Positions 46,261-57,430 of a stretch of 64,000 bases of DNA are shown piece by piece; position 1 is the first letter of the stretch, and each line of letters opens with the position of its first letter. The stretch is from Schistosoma haematobium (Eukaryota; Platyhelminthes; Trematoda; Strigeidida; Schistosomatidae), in the NCBI RefSeq assembly GCF_000699445.3, contig NC_067198.1:39841523-39905522 (forward strand), written 5' to 3'. Position numbers and translations under genes: made by a program. The notes below the pieces were generated by a model. It saw nothing but the letters and a program-made list of their open reading frames with translations, did no database searches and was not told the DNA's origin.

Positions 46261-47404
46261 GAATATATCAAAATGTTTTTATAGTGTAATTTACTAAACT
46301 AATTAGAATAAAAATAAACGTTAAAATGTAATGTTTACGCATCATATACATGTATGTTATATAGAAAAAAATGTTTGTACGAAAGAACAGTTCATTGTTA
46401 TTATGTTTTTTTTTCTAATGTTTCAATAAAGGTCTACTAGCTGACAAAACATGATTTCTCTATTAAAAATTTATTATTGAATTTCCAACTGAAATTAATA
46501 CTTCATACTCATCTTTTTTTATAGTATCATACTGTTAATCCAGCTACTGGATTGTAATAGCTACATTCCGTGAAGATGTTAATAACTGATAGGTATTTTA
46601 AGTTGTCATCGATAATCGTTAGTTATATTGTAGGTAAACGTAATGCCAAAATAATACAATTTAACCAAGTTGTACTAGGCCTCCCACACTCCAATAACTC
46701 TTGACATAGCCGCCAACTGTTGAGAATACAAAAGAAAATATAGGATTTATTCCCGCCCCCCCCCCTCATACCGATTGACGATCATATAGAGGGGGGTAGT
46801 GTATCGGTATTAATACACATACTGATGTACTCATGGGAAACAGCCATTTAAAATGTGAATACCCATCACGTATAAAAATTGGAAATATCAATTATAAGCG
46901 AAATCCTTTTTTAAGAAGATTTGAGGAAATATTGCATTTCCTCACAATTTATCACATTTAATTAATTGATATATAGTGACATGCGAAGTAGCATCAACAC
47001 TATAAATAAAATCTGGTCCAGGAATATATATTTTAGATGTTAAGCAAATTTCCATTTAACTTCATAAAGCGCGGTTTGAACCTGAGACAAAGTGGCTGAA
47101 AGTTGATTCATCGCTCCACAACTAGTACTACCAAACCGAGGGAATTAAAATAGATCTACTGGGATGACAAAACTTATGATCTAATGGTTGAAAATCAAAT
47201 GCTTAAGTTATTATGTTCGTGTCCCATCTAAGGACTATTTATTGTATAGCGATAAGTGACAGGATTACAATTACAGCCGGAAAAACAAAACAGATTTTAT
47301 AAATTTCGAAACCCAGAGAAGTCAATAATTTAACGGGAATGGTTTTGCAACATCTTTCGACTACGTAAAAATAAATTTTCCTCATATCTTTATACAAACA
47401 ATGA

Positions 47405-47710
47405 GTCTATTTCGTAGCTCAATGAGCTCAGTGATAAAGTATCAGATTGTGAAACTACGTGACACTTGTCTGAATCCCACAGAAAGTATTAGTTCCATAA
47501 AGGTACCAGATATGGCTTCATAACGTGTCTCAACTACCAAAAAATTTAGGTTCATGCTTCCCTATCACTAGCTCCAACCATCACCTTTTATCTCAAGACA
47601 TATACACGATGTCAAGTCATTCAGATTAGTGCCTGGATTGGCTTAAGTAATTCGATCACCATTAAAGGGCTAGAAAAACAGGATATTCATCACTACTCAG
47701 TGATCAGTCT
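47405..47710 (+). mobile_element. HHR-SINE-2 copy, decayed
   Basis: CTCAGTGATAAAGTATCAGA then GTGAAACTACGTGACACTTG and CACTACTCAGTGATCAGTCT follow the family order, but the hammerhead region (CATAACGTGTCTCAACTACC) has no core. Confidence 0.65.
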
Positions 47711-47772
47711 ATTGCATTTATTCTTTTGACCATATCAAATGATGTCATAGGTTATCAGAATTCCTTTATCAA

Positions 47773-48248
47773 CATCAGTAAAGGGTTGTGGAGATTATTA
47801 AGTTCTTTTTATTGAGATCATGAATCGATTGGTGTTAGACCACCATGGAAAACCTCAAAGCACTGGACGGCCGTTTCGTCCTAGTGTGGGACTCCTCGGA
47901 AGAGCGCATCCACGATCCCGCTCGTGGGACTCGAGCCCAGGGCCTTAAGTCTCGCTCACGAACACCTAACCTCTAGACAACTGAGCCGGCATCTAACCAT
48001 GTTAATGTCTAACCTCAATCAATTTACGAAATTGCGCGACCATCTTCCATTGTACTGAGGGAGATACCTGTCTCTACCGACACTGATTAGCTCCACTGCT
48101 CACGGCTTCTTACTAGAACTCCGAGAATTCCCTCACGAAGCTAGTCACTAGTGAGCACATTGTCATTATCCAAACGAAACGGCCGTTCAGTGCTTCCAGG
48201 TTTTCAATCGTGGTCTAGAATCAATCGATTCATTATCTCAATAAAAAA
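47773..48248. mobile_element. HHR-SINE-1 inverted composite with 14-bp target duplication
   Basis: A full-length variant-tail - copy (47773-48165) is followed by a + strand 3' end (about 48172-48248) that starts at AACGAAACGGCCGTTCAGTG, inside the ribozyme, and ends ATTATCTCAATAAAAAA. AATTCCTTTATCAA lies at 47759-47772 and 48249-48262. The - copy's core reads CCGAGGA, so it is predicted inactive. Confidence 0.88.
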
Positions 48249-48629
48249 AATTCCTTTATCAAGTTATCACTTTAAATAATTTATTTTTAATGTTAATATA
48301 CAAGTGTGTTGTCTTAAAAAGTATTTCCGCCCATACTGAGTTTATAAATGGTATTATTTATTAAACCCACGTCAAATTACCAGAATTTCTCATTCACACA
48401 CACACACACACAACAGAATAGTCTGGAAAAAAACTTGTTTTATTTACAATTTTCACTGTGAAATACATCACAGAACATAGATTCATAGTCATAGGATAAT
48501 AATCACAATGAAGATCGTTTTATGGGGAACTTAATCGAGAAATTCAATGCATATTTCATGTTAAAATCAAATCTAATTATAATTATGAAAAATCAACTGA
48601 AAAAAATTAACGTTAATTGTAAACAGTGT

Positions 48630-48730
48630 GGGATCGTGGATGTGCCACTTTTGAAGAGTTTCATACTAAAATGATACAATTGTACAATGTTTCCAAGTGT
48701 TTATTAAATGGTACGCTAGTTTAAATTTAC
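48630..48730 (+). mobile_element. HHR-SINE-1 fragment, decayed
   Basis: GTGGGATCGTGGATGTGCCA then AAGAGTTTCATACTAAAATG resembles the ribozyme block and start of the tail. It lies just after the helix 3-5 exon on the other strand. Confidence 0.55.
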
Positions 48731-48789
48731 TACTGAAAGAAGAAAAAAATGACAAGACAAAATAAAAATTTATAAAAAAAAACACTTAC

Positions 48790-49080
48790 TGAATATATAA
48801 AATCTAATTCTTGTTTAGTAATTTGTTTACCATCAGCCAATGTTATTTTACGATCATGTGTTGATATTAAACGTGATGCTTGAACAAGCCATACTTCAAA
48901 AAATGCCGCTTTAATTAATACTAATTGATCTGGTTGACCAAGTGAACTAAATTCCGGGATACGTTTAGCAAATTCTACAACTTGTTGTATACATGGTGCT
49001 AATAATTGACTTAATTCTTCATGCATACGTAATCGATGCTCATCCACTTTTTCAGGCCAAAATTCACGTGTTACATTCGA
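48790..49080 (-). CDS. E78: Nuclear receptor ligand-binding domain exon (helices 3-5)
   Basis: The exon is 97 codons, phase 0 to 0. Its acceptor GCACAG follows a (TTTA)n tract, and its donor is GTAAGT. It reads SNVTREFWPEKVDEH, then helix 3 with VEFAKRIPEFSSLGQPDQ and LIKAAFFEVWLVQASR. This is the nuclear-receptor signature (AKxxPxFxxLxxxDQxxLIKxxxFEVWL), very close to insect E75 and E78. These residues form the coactivator groove and pocket. The exon ends in ITKQELDFIYS. The open frame upstream of the acceptor (poly-Tyr/Leu/Phe) is translated microsatellite, not protein. Confidence 0.92.
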
Positions 49081-49086
49081 CTGTGC

Positions 49087-49134
49087 AAATAAATAAATAA
49101 ATAAATAAACAAATAAATAAATAAATAAATAAAT
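49087..49134 (+). repeat. (TAAA)n microsatellite forming the receptor exon's acceptor tract
   Basis: On the - strand this is TTTA repeated about 12 times with one interruption, ending in TTTGCACAG directly before the exon at 49080. Confidence 0.92.
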
Positions 49135-49599
49135 GAAATCAATCAAATAAAGAGATAAATAGATAAATATAGAAAGAATTAAATGACAATAATCAATATT
49201 TAAAAAAAAATTATTATAACAGAACTTTATACATTACCATTAATCTATCTGATTATGACAAAAATATTGACTATTAATGGTAATAATATATATATGATTT
49301 ATATTATTGATAATCGGCTACTAACATTTCGTTTTGATCAATAGACAAGTTAATATAACTATTGAGTAATTAGTTCTAATTTGTAGTCAATAGTGATTTC
49401 TTTTTATGTTTGTATAATTAAGATAGAATAAAATAAGAGTGAATTGTAGATTGGATTTCTAAAACAAAAAAGGACTCAACAAGGAGGTTTAGAATGATCA
49501 GTTATAAGTAAAATAGACCATTGGACATGTTCAAGTTACTCGACTATATCAACTATCAATATGGATTAATTCATTTGTCAATGACTTCATGGATTGATA

Positions 49600-50050
49600 C
49601 TGCTCTTGGTACGGCCGAGGGTGGGGAGAGTCAGCTCTCCTCCTCTAAATGCTGTCACATAGCCACGCGTATACAGCCACTGCCATGGAAGTTCCACTCA
49701 CTGCCTTCTCGCGGCATTCCTGTTGTTTACGAAATTGAAAGAACAGAAATCGAATGCCCGGCACTTTAACCGGGTATGTGAATATGGAGAATCCACCTAG
49801 GGGGTTGGAAATCCCTGATTCGGTCTCCAGGGTCCTGAAGGAACAAATGGCGTATGAATCAACCGCTAGTCACCGGCTACCATGGGACTTCATCTCCACT
49901 GCCTTTTGGATCGGATCTTTAAGTCGAAGGCTCTGGGTGTGGCCCCCTAAGAAAACCACCTACTTCGGTTTGGGCACTCGGGCAGTATCACAGCCCACAC
50001 ATAAATCAAGTGACTTGTGTGGCGCATATGTATTCGGTACCCATTTGTAC
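49600..50050 (+). repeat. GC-rich dispersed repeat, class unresolved
   Basis: An island of about 50% GC inside AT-rich DNA with two overlapping open frames (to 49769 and 49754-50053). Reading + strand: GGTGGGGAGAGTCAGCTCTC, then AACCGGGTATGTGAATATGG, then GGTTTGGGCACTCGGGCAGT. No motif of a known domain. I suspect the 5' region of a non-LTR element, because such GC-rich blocks are dispersed in schistosome genomes. That is recollection, not shown here. Confidence 0.5.
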
Positions 50051-50269
50051 TAATATTTATGTGTTCAAATAAATAAAAATAGAGGAATTGATGCCATTTA
50101 TTGCTTCCACTTCCTATATTTCGTCTAAATTATTGTTACATTATTTAGATGTTGAAGGAATTATGATTGTTGATGTTTCAATGCCCACATTTTTGATATT
50201 ATAGACTCTATTTGCTCAGTTAATGTTGGGATATGCTCATTCTAAGAGGATAAAAATTGGATTGTATAA

Positions 50270-50400
50270 TGTAGTGGAAATTAGAAAGTGCGTTTCAAAT
50301 CATTTGGGACTCATCATCTGGATACAGTTTCATTGCCCTATTGACATTCATATTGAGATTCCGACACAGTGAATATCGCTTCGAATCTCGCAATTTAAAC
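50270..50400 (-). mobile_element. Smα SINE, decayed
   Basis: On the - strand: GATGATGAGTCCCAAATGAT then TTGAAACGCACTTTC matches the Smα ribozyme block, preceded by a tRNA-like B-box remnant (GCGAGATTCGAAGCG) in reverse order. Core and cleavage triplet are mutated. Confidence 0.75.
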
Positions 50401-50769
50401 AATTGTTTGTTCATATCAAATGAAAGTTTACGATAGAAATTTGTCAATAATAATGAAATATGTCACATCATAATTCGGTAACTCTTACAATTATAAATGA
50501 CAGATTACGATGTAAAGCGATGAGATTTTAAAAAATGAAATGAATCTATTCACTAAAATAATAAACAAACCATACATATAAAAAATTGACTTTAAAAAAG
50601 AAGTAGCCACCGTTTGGTTAAGCATGTTTACATAATGATAAACACTAAGAGACATTAGTGTTGTATGAGTTATGTAGACCATAGAATTATTCACAATAAA
50701 CGTTATATACGTCGTGGCATATAAGACCCTTAACTTATAATCTCTTAGTCTATATCCTCAGACAAAGTA

Positions 50770-50950
50770 GATCGTCGGCTCACTGGGTACGATGTTCCAC
50801 TTTCAAACATCAAGTCTCAGGTTGGAAGCCCAATCTATCTACTTCGGTTAGACCAATTGAACAGTATCATTAGCATTTAAACTTGCAGTGTAGCTGCTCA
50901 AAGTCAAGTGCACAAATCTGTACCTCGTAAATGTGTTCATTGTTGGACGG
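50770..50950 (+). repeat. Dispersed repeat shared with 19590-19760
   Basis: GTCGGCTCACTGGGTACGAT starts a tRNA-like head, followed by a body similar in order to the copy at 19590. Confidence 0.4.
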
Positions 50951-51057
50951 AAAATAAAACATATCATCATTCATATGATTGTTACCCAAGGTAGTGGATA
51001 TTTTTAAAAAATGACAAAACACAAAACATTCATTATTTCATCAGTTTATATAAAATT

Positions 51058-51309
51058 TTAAAAGGTGAATTTATGAGTCTATCTAAGAAAACCGTTGAAA
51101 ACCTGGAAGCACTGGACAGCCATTTCATTCTAATAAGGGACCGAAGGTCTTGAGTCCCGTGTGCGGGATTATGGATGCGCAATGATGAAGAGTCCTGTAC
51201 TTGGACAAAACGGACATCTAGTGCTCTGAGGTTTTCAATGATGATCTAGCTTCGATCAATTTATGAATTAAACTATTAAAATTACTATAATCTCCATAAA
51301 TCTCCATTC
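51058..51309. mobile_element. HHR-SINE-1 inverted composite with 12-bp target duplication
   Basis: A - strand tail (to about 51148, ending inside ribozyme stem II) is followed by a + strand copy that starts in the tRNA-like part (GGTCTTGAGTCCCGTGTGCG) and runs to CTCCATAAATCTCCATTC. TTATATAAAATT lies at 51046-51057 and 51310-51321. The + ribozyme is mutated (ATGAAGA and AAAA). Confidence 0.85.
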
Positions 51310-51964
51310 TTATATAAAATTATAATTATACAAGATAATGATCATTGTATGAGAAACTTTACACAATCCAAATTTGGTAAAGATTAGGAATGGATCAAAT
51401 TTGATCACAATTATCATTTGTTTTTATCTTCTCTTTTAATTTATTCACAGAATCTAGAACTTTCTATACATGACAAAATTAATGTTAATAGTTGAGTGAA
51501 GCATATAATTAACTGTAAATCCTTGTAATATCATCAGTTTAAGTTTTATGAATGTAATTAAGTTGTATTGATCATTCCAGGTCAAATTTGATGATAGATT
51601 TAACATGAATCGTACAAATTAAAATCATTTCATTATGCATATTATCCTAAGTTAATGAATTAGTCACACTCTTATCTGCTGTTTTTTCCCTCTCTAGTCA
51701 GAATAGGTTGTATGTAAGCGGACTTTTACAATGGGCTCAGTATCACTTTTTTTGACTATCTGTCAACTGTCATAAGTAAATACAGTTAATATATACGTAT
51801 ATACTACTTACTTATATCATTATTACTAAGTGTTTGAAATTAGTCCGCTACTGGAATTCAAGATTGAATTTTTATCAATTTTTATCTGTATATATGCACA
51901 TATGACTTGTACAGATTAGCTCGATATAACCATTCTTTTACAGGCCTTTTTTAAATGAATTGTG

Positions 51965-52045
51965 GGTAGCAATGGAATTCAAGACACACGTTTTGTCCTA
52001 TCTAAGACTCTGCAGTTGGATGTACCTGCATTCTAGTGTCAATAT
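51965..52045 (-). mobile_element. Smα SINE fragment with dead hammerhead
   Basis: On the - strand: CTGCAGAGTCTTAGATAGGA then CAAAACGTGTGTCTTGAATT. The alignment to Smα is good; A6 and G12 are lost. Confidence 0.72.
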
Positions 52046-52339
52046 TCATACTGTTACTTGAACTCAGTGATCATTATAGAGATTATAGGAACTATTTAAT
52101 TCAAAGATTATTCTTCATCACTTTGACTGACATAAGTTGAGGAACCATTGAACTTACTAAATAGATAATTTATCATAGTTCTTGGAACTCTTCAAACATA
52201 AAAGTTTTGAATTATAAATCTTCTATTAAACTTAAAGGTTTTACGTCCACTTCCAAGCCTATAATATACAAACTAATGACACTCAATAATGTTACCAAGT
52301 TGACTATCTAATAAATAATCTGACTAAATAAGCGATTGA

Positions 52340-52926
52340 CTATGCCAACATTTATATCATTAGTCTATTCCTGCTTGATTGTTTAACATGTATTAGACAA
52401 TAATATCGTTATGGAATATTATCATTTTCATGCTTCATTATCAATAAACATCTTGACTAGCCTACAACTAGATGATAACATATTGAGTCTGACATATGAG
52501 TGTATGCATTTATTGATGTATATATCCATCTATAAATGTGTATGAATTAACTGTCATTGTTTAGTGATGATGTCCTTTTTGTTGTTGTTGTTGTTGTTGT
52601 TGAAAGAAACATCAAAACGCTGATCAGACATCTGTCCTATGAAAATTCATTGAACAAGTGTCATTATGTTTTAAAAAATCTCCAACAAAAAAGAAAGATA
52701 AATAAATAAACACATATTGTTCCCTTCGCTTTTAATTTATTATTTTTTTTTAGAAAAAAAAGAACATTATTTATTCATAATACTACTAAATAGAAATGAT
52801 AAACAGTAATAAATTAGAACACGCAAATTGAAAAGGGAATAGATTGTCAACATTTTCTCTTTAATTTTGTTTAAATCAATTGTAAGACTTGATCATTTCT
52901 AAACTTAAACAAAAGTTAAACATGCA

Positions 52927-52962
<36 letters not shown>

Positions 52963-54960
52963 GGAGGTATAGTTGAATGATGAATTATTTTATTAAACAC
53001 AGATGTATATGAGAGAAATAATAATAATAATGGTAATGTGATGAATAATAATGGGAGAGTAAATGAATCAAGATTGGAAGATAACTGGAAGGGATTAAAT
53101 ATAAAGCAAGTCAACATTAACTAAGAAGAAATGTTTTTTTTCTTTAGAAAATGATGGGAAGAATGAGGGGGGATTGTAATAACTAGGAATGAAAAGAACA
53201 ATGATCACTCTCAACAACTTTGTTATCAATGACATTCTGGAACCAGCTCTGATGGAAGCAGGTGATGGTGATGTAGATCTGTTGTTTGGAGAAAAACCTT
53301 TCGATCATGAGTATATACGATGATACACATGCGACTTCATCATTAGATAATGAGTCTGTGTAAGTATGGCACGTAATTTGTACCTTGTTTCTAATGAATC
53401 ATAAGTAGTTGGAAAGCTTGTGTGTCTGGTTAGTTGTATGAGCACTGATAGTGGCAAGACTAATGAAACAAATCTATTTCGGTAAAATCCAGGGTGGATT
53501 ATATTAAACTGGCCCAACTTTGACTCCACTATGATGTGTAGTCTAGGTGTGAAAGGTTTAGAACACGTTTGGTCAGAACATCTCTGCTCTATGTTTACAA
53601 AACCTGACCTGTTTTCTCCAAACATAATCCCTTTCCTTCTTTTTCTTTACAGTGTTATCCTTACATTTTGTGTGATACATTCTTTTCTTTTGTTGTCCAA
53701 TTGTATTAGATTTTATTTGCATTAAACAAAGAAATAAAAAAAACATGGCATTAATCCATAAAGTCATGACTGCTAGTCATTTATCGGTAGATGTAGGCTT
53801 CCTAGTCAAGCCTAGTGTAATACTCGTAATCATTGGTTGAAATGGTGTAAAACAGGTCGGCATATAGCAATTACACTTATTCTCTGGCTTACTTAAAACT
53901 TTCTTAACTTTTCATTCTTCTGTCTCATTTGTTTGTTTGTTTTCCTGAACTGTATTTCTATCTAGATTTTCATTACAGTTTAAATAAACTCATCTTCCTT
54001 ATTATTCTTTTTATCAGTTCCAGGTGCGAGGCTCTATAACATGAACTCGTACAAATTCGTCCCACATTTTATGTTGACAATGAATGAATAAATAACTACT
54101 TAACTCGATTCGTCGGGAACGAATAAAAGTTTTGTAACGCATATGAGTTAGTTGATAACCATAATATTAATCAAAGATTACGTTTAAAAAGGATTAAAAA
54201 ATAATAATCATTTCTATTCATGTGCTAGAAGAAATTAATGAAAATTGATTATTATATTATCACCAGACAGTTGAACTAACAGTATGTAGAAATACATGAC
54301 AAAATAATATGTTATTAACATGGAATGATACAAAGGTTCAAATAACCAAATATGTATGGATTTTCAGTAATTAGGACTAGTCACATATATACATAAGCTG
54401 ACTGTCTCAAATTTAATAAGTCATTATGCAGTACACTTTAGCATACCATGTGCAAACAATAACAATATGACTAACCTAATAGAATTCCATGGACATAATA
54501 TTGTAAAAACATACCAAGCAATATTCACAACTGAATATCTAAGATCCTCCACCTTTAGTGATAATACCTATCAGATCTACAATTGTATTGAGTTCAACTT
54601 TCTCAATATACTTATCAAATGTTAAGAGATCAAATAAGTTCGTAAATTACATATCTTAACAGATTCCATGCATTCATTCAACATCCATAATAAGATATTA
54701 ACAACTAACATTGGATTTGAAATAATGCCACCATTTAAAATAATCTGGAAGCCTAACAGTTAGATAACTTAAGACCACAAAATAAATTTTGAAAATACCA
54801 AGAAATTTACATCAGATTCCTAATTACTATTTATTTTGGTTTGAAATCAACTGGAATGATTACATATAAGTATAACTATTATTAATTATTAATTACTGTC
54901 ATTTATATGTTTATTATTCACATAGTTTAAATAACCAGGCAAACAAGTATATAGAATGAC
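52340..54960. other. No supported gene; one unexplained open frame
   Basis: Contains (TTG)n at 52576-52602 and (ATT)n at 52927-52961. A 106-codon - strand frame (53305-53625) begins MFGENRSGFVNIEQRCSDQT and has somewhat higher GC than its surroundings, but I recognise no family and see no partner exon. It may be part of an unknown repeat. Confidence 0.35.
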
Positions 54961-55018
54961 ACCATTGTAAAATACCAGATAATATGCATACATAATATTG
55001 ATTAATAGATAAATTTTG

Positions 55019-55650
55019 ATTGAATTCATGAGTCAATTGAAGCTAGACCACCATGGAAAACCTGGAAGCACTAAACGGCCGTTTCGTCCTAGTATGTGAT
55101 TCCTCAGCAGTGTGCATCCACGATCTCGCCACCTGCGAGATTCAAACCCAGGACTTATCACTGTCGCGCGCGAACACTCAACCATTAGACCACTGAGCTA
55201 ACCGGCATCCAACAGTGTTCATGTCTAACTTCAACCAATCCACGAAATTGCTCCACCGTACACCATTGTCATCAGTGAGCTGATATCTCACAACAGACCT
55301 GGTTGAACTCTACTGGTCACGGCTTCTCACTAGAATTCCAGGAAATGCCTCTTGAGGTCAGTCACTAGTGAGCAGATGATTATTATCAGAAATGGTTTTG
55401 TAGAGATTTTAGTAATTTCAATAGTTGAAATCATGAGTCAATTGAAGCTAGACCACCATAGAAAACCTGAAAGCACTGGATGACGGCCGTTTCGTCCTAG
55501 TATGTGACTCCTCAGCAGTGCGCACCCACGATCCCGCCCCCCGCGAGATTCAAACTCAGGACCTATCAGTCTCTCGCGCGATCTAGCTTCAATTGACTCA
55601 TGATTTCGACTATTGAAATTATTAAACTCTCCACAAAACCCCTTCTGAAA
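55019..55650. mobile_element. HHR-SINE-1 tandem plus inverted end, 10-bp target duplication
   Basis: Two - strand copies in tandem (55019-55385 full length; 55386-55590 tail to B box) are followed by a + strand tail (55591-55650, ATCTAGCTTCAATTGACTCA to CCACAAAACCCCTTCTGAA). ATAAATTTTG lies at 55009-55018 and 55651-55660. Ribozyme 1 keeps CTGAGGA but has a GTT cleavage triplet and a weakened stem II; ribozyme 2 has a 3-base insertion (ATC) after GTC. Confidence 0.85.
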
Positions 55651-56399
55651 ATAAATTTTGGTTAAATCATACTGAAAATTGTCATAATTAATGTCGGAAG
55701 TTCATTATATTGTACAGCTAACAACCTACTGTATTAATAAAATTTCACTTTTGTTTTTCTCTTCATGAATCATATTTGTTGTGTAAAGATTACTAACAAA
55801 AATTGTACACATATTCGGATAAATGGTAAAGTTATGTATGTTATTCTATTATAATAATCTATCACTTTGTAGTAAACAATATTGTGTTGTCTAAAAGTTT
55901 TCAGTGCCGAACAAATTCTATCAATTAAGTTGTAGTGTTGCTAGTAGAAAAAGTGAATAGAAATCATGGTGCCCACCATTCATAATTTGTGTTCTTTATC
56001 ACATGTGATTCTTACAGATTTGTACATGAAAATGTACTAAGTTTATATGTTTCTCTGACAGTTGTATTTTTAACCTGTCCCTTTAGACTGTAGACAGTTG
56101 TCCAGTGTTGGCCAACACCACTGAGTTGAAATGCCAGAAAACCCATCTTATTGTATTTTAGCTTGATATATCCAGTACATTTTGGGGCTAGGTATTCTGA
56201 AAGCCTTCCTACTTCAGCCAAACAGCTTATAAGTCAGTCAGTAGTAAACTAATGGAATTCATGCATGATCGATTATGAAGCAACTACCCTTCCCTAGCTC
56301 TACCAATGAAATTGGACCATATTAGCAATGTTAAATTTTGCAGTCCAACACATTAGTCAAATGATAATAAACTAAGTGACAGAAATAACAGACCTATCT

Positions 56400-56706
56400 T
56401 TCATTACTGACGTGGTTCATCAGTGAGTAGTAACGATGAATCCAATAAAGTTATTGTATGAATTAATTTAGTCAAATGACCATTCATTCAATGTGTGGTT
56501 GTACTCCTTGATACTTCATGGTTTCCCACTAAAACTCCGAAAATTACCACCAGTAAGTACATTACGTATTAACCTACAGATCAGTTTTCCAATACTCACA
56601 TCATAGTGATTAAGTAATATTATTATAGTAAACTGATGAGATTTATCCACCTAATTATTAAACAATCATCAACTAGTTGCAACAGAACAAACATCATTAC
56701 TTTATC

Positions 56707-56761
<55 letters not shown>

Positions 56762-57430
56762 TTAGTTTTACATCATTATTATATGAATTTGCATGAAAAT
56801 GAGAGTCATTTCATTTAAAAGAAAAGTACATCAAAACTATATCCCTTTGACACCTAATGAAAATCAGTGTATTCATCATTCTGATGAATATTCATTATTA
56901 GTTTGTTTTTTAAAGTATTCTCACTGATTTTTTGTTGTTGTTGAAATAAATCAGTTTACGAGTTCAACTCACAACTGTATTACCATGAGACGAGATTTAT
57001 CATTATCTATATTGATTTGGGTAACCCGGTAAAGGTTTGAGGAAAAAAAAGGTGCATGATATTAGTTGAGCGAAGTTTATTTATTATTTTGTAACTAATA
57101 ATTTTTTTTCTTTTAAGTGAACTATAAAACATAATGATAATCGATACTATATAAGTTTGCACCTTTGTGTAGTCCATTCCAGTAACTAACTTCGAGAGGT
57201 AATTCTCAAAGTTCTGGTCAGAAATCGTAACTATTAGAGTTCAATCATATCAAATAGTAGGGTATATATTTACTAATGACATTCGGTATTGATCATATGT
57301 CGAAATGTTAAGTTTAAAATATTATGCTTTCGATTGCAATATATCAGTAATTTAAGGATGACGAACTCCCCTAGATTTCTAAGCGCTGATGAGAAACTCC
57401 ATACCCAGAACAAAAATGATGCAACCCTAC
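56400..57430. repeat. Old SINE traces and (TA)n microsatellite
   Basis: A - strand leader fragment of HHR-SINE-1 lies around 56400-56580 (TTCCCACTAAAACTCCGAAA) and a + strand one around 57175-57330 (AACTTCGAGAGGTAATTCTC). Both are very diverged. (TA)n of about 24 units lies at 56709-56757. Confidence 0.5.

Larger units (their letters stand above)
41599..48789 (-). other. Intron of the nuclear receptor gene
   Basis: A 7.2-kb intron between the helix 3-5 exon and the helix 7-8 exon. It contains a (TA)n tract, HHR-SINE-2 with an intact ribozyme, a LINE-B 3' end, an ATT-repeat block near 45.9-46.3 kb, a C10 run at about 46756, a decayed HHR-SINE-2 copy, an inverted HHR-SINE-1 composite and a short HHR-SINE-1 fragment. 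Confidence 0.75.
38708..49080 (-). other. E78: Gene span: NR1-class nuclear receptor (E75/E78 type), 3' part
   Basis: Three - strand exons join in frame: 49080-48790, 41598-41493 and 40104-38708. Together they encode helices H3 to H12 of a nuclear-receptor ligand-binding domain and a long C-terminal extension. The DNA-binding domain and hinge must lie upstream and were not found in 49.1-64 kb. The two introns (7.2 kb and 1.4 kb) hold a LINE 3' end, HHR-SINE-2 copies and an inverted HHR-SINE-1 composite. Choosing E78 over E75 rests on my recollection that schistosomes have an E78 orthologue; the NR1 E75/E78 group itself is well supported. Confidence 0.75.

Noticed and set aside
53305..53625. 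106-codon - strand frame as an upstream exon of the nuclear receptor
   Set aside because: It contains Cys residues but not the spacing of a nuclear-receptor zinc finger, there are no matching splice sites at its ends, and it is not similar to any hinge region I know.
56012..56221. 69-codon - strand frame (ends near an AACACCACTGAG stretch)
   Set aside because: Isolated, no splice signals consistent with neighbours and no recognised domain; it might be part of an unknown repeat but I could not find a partner.
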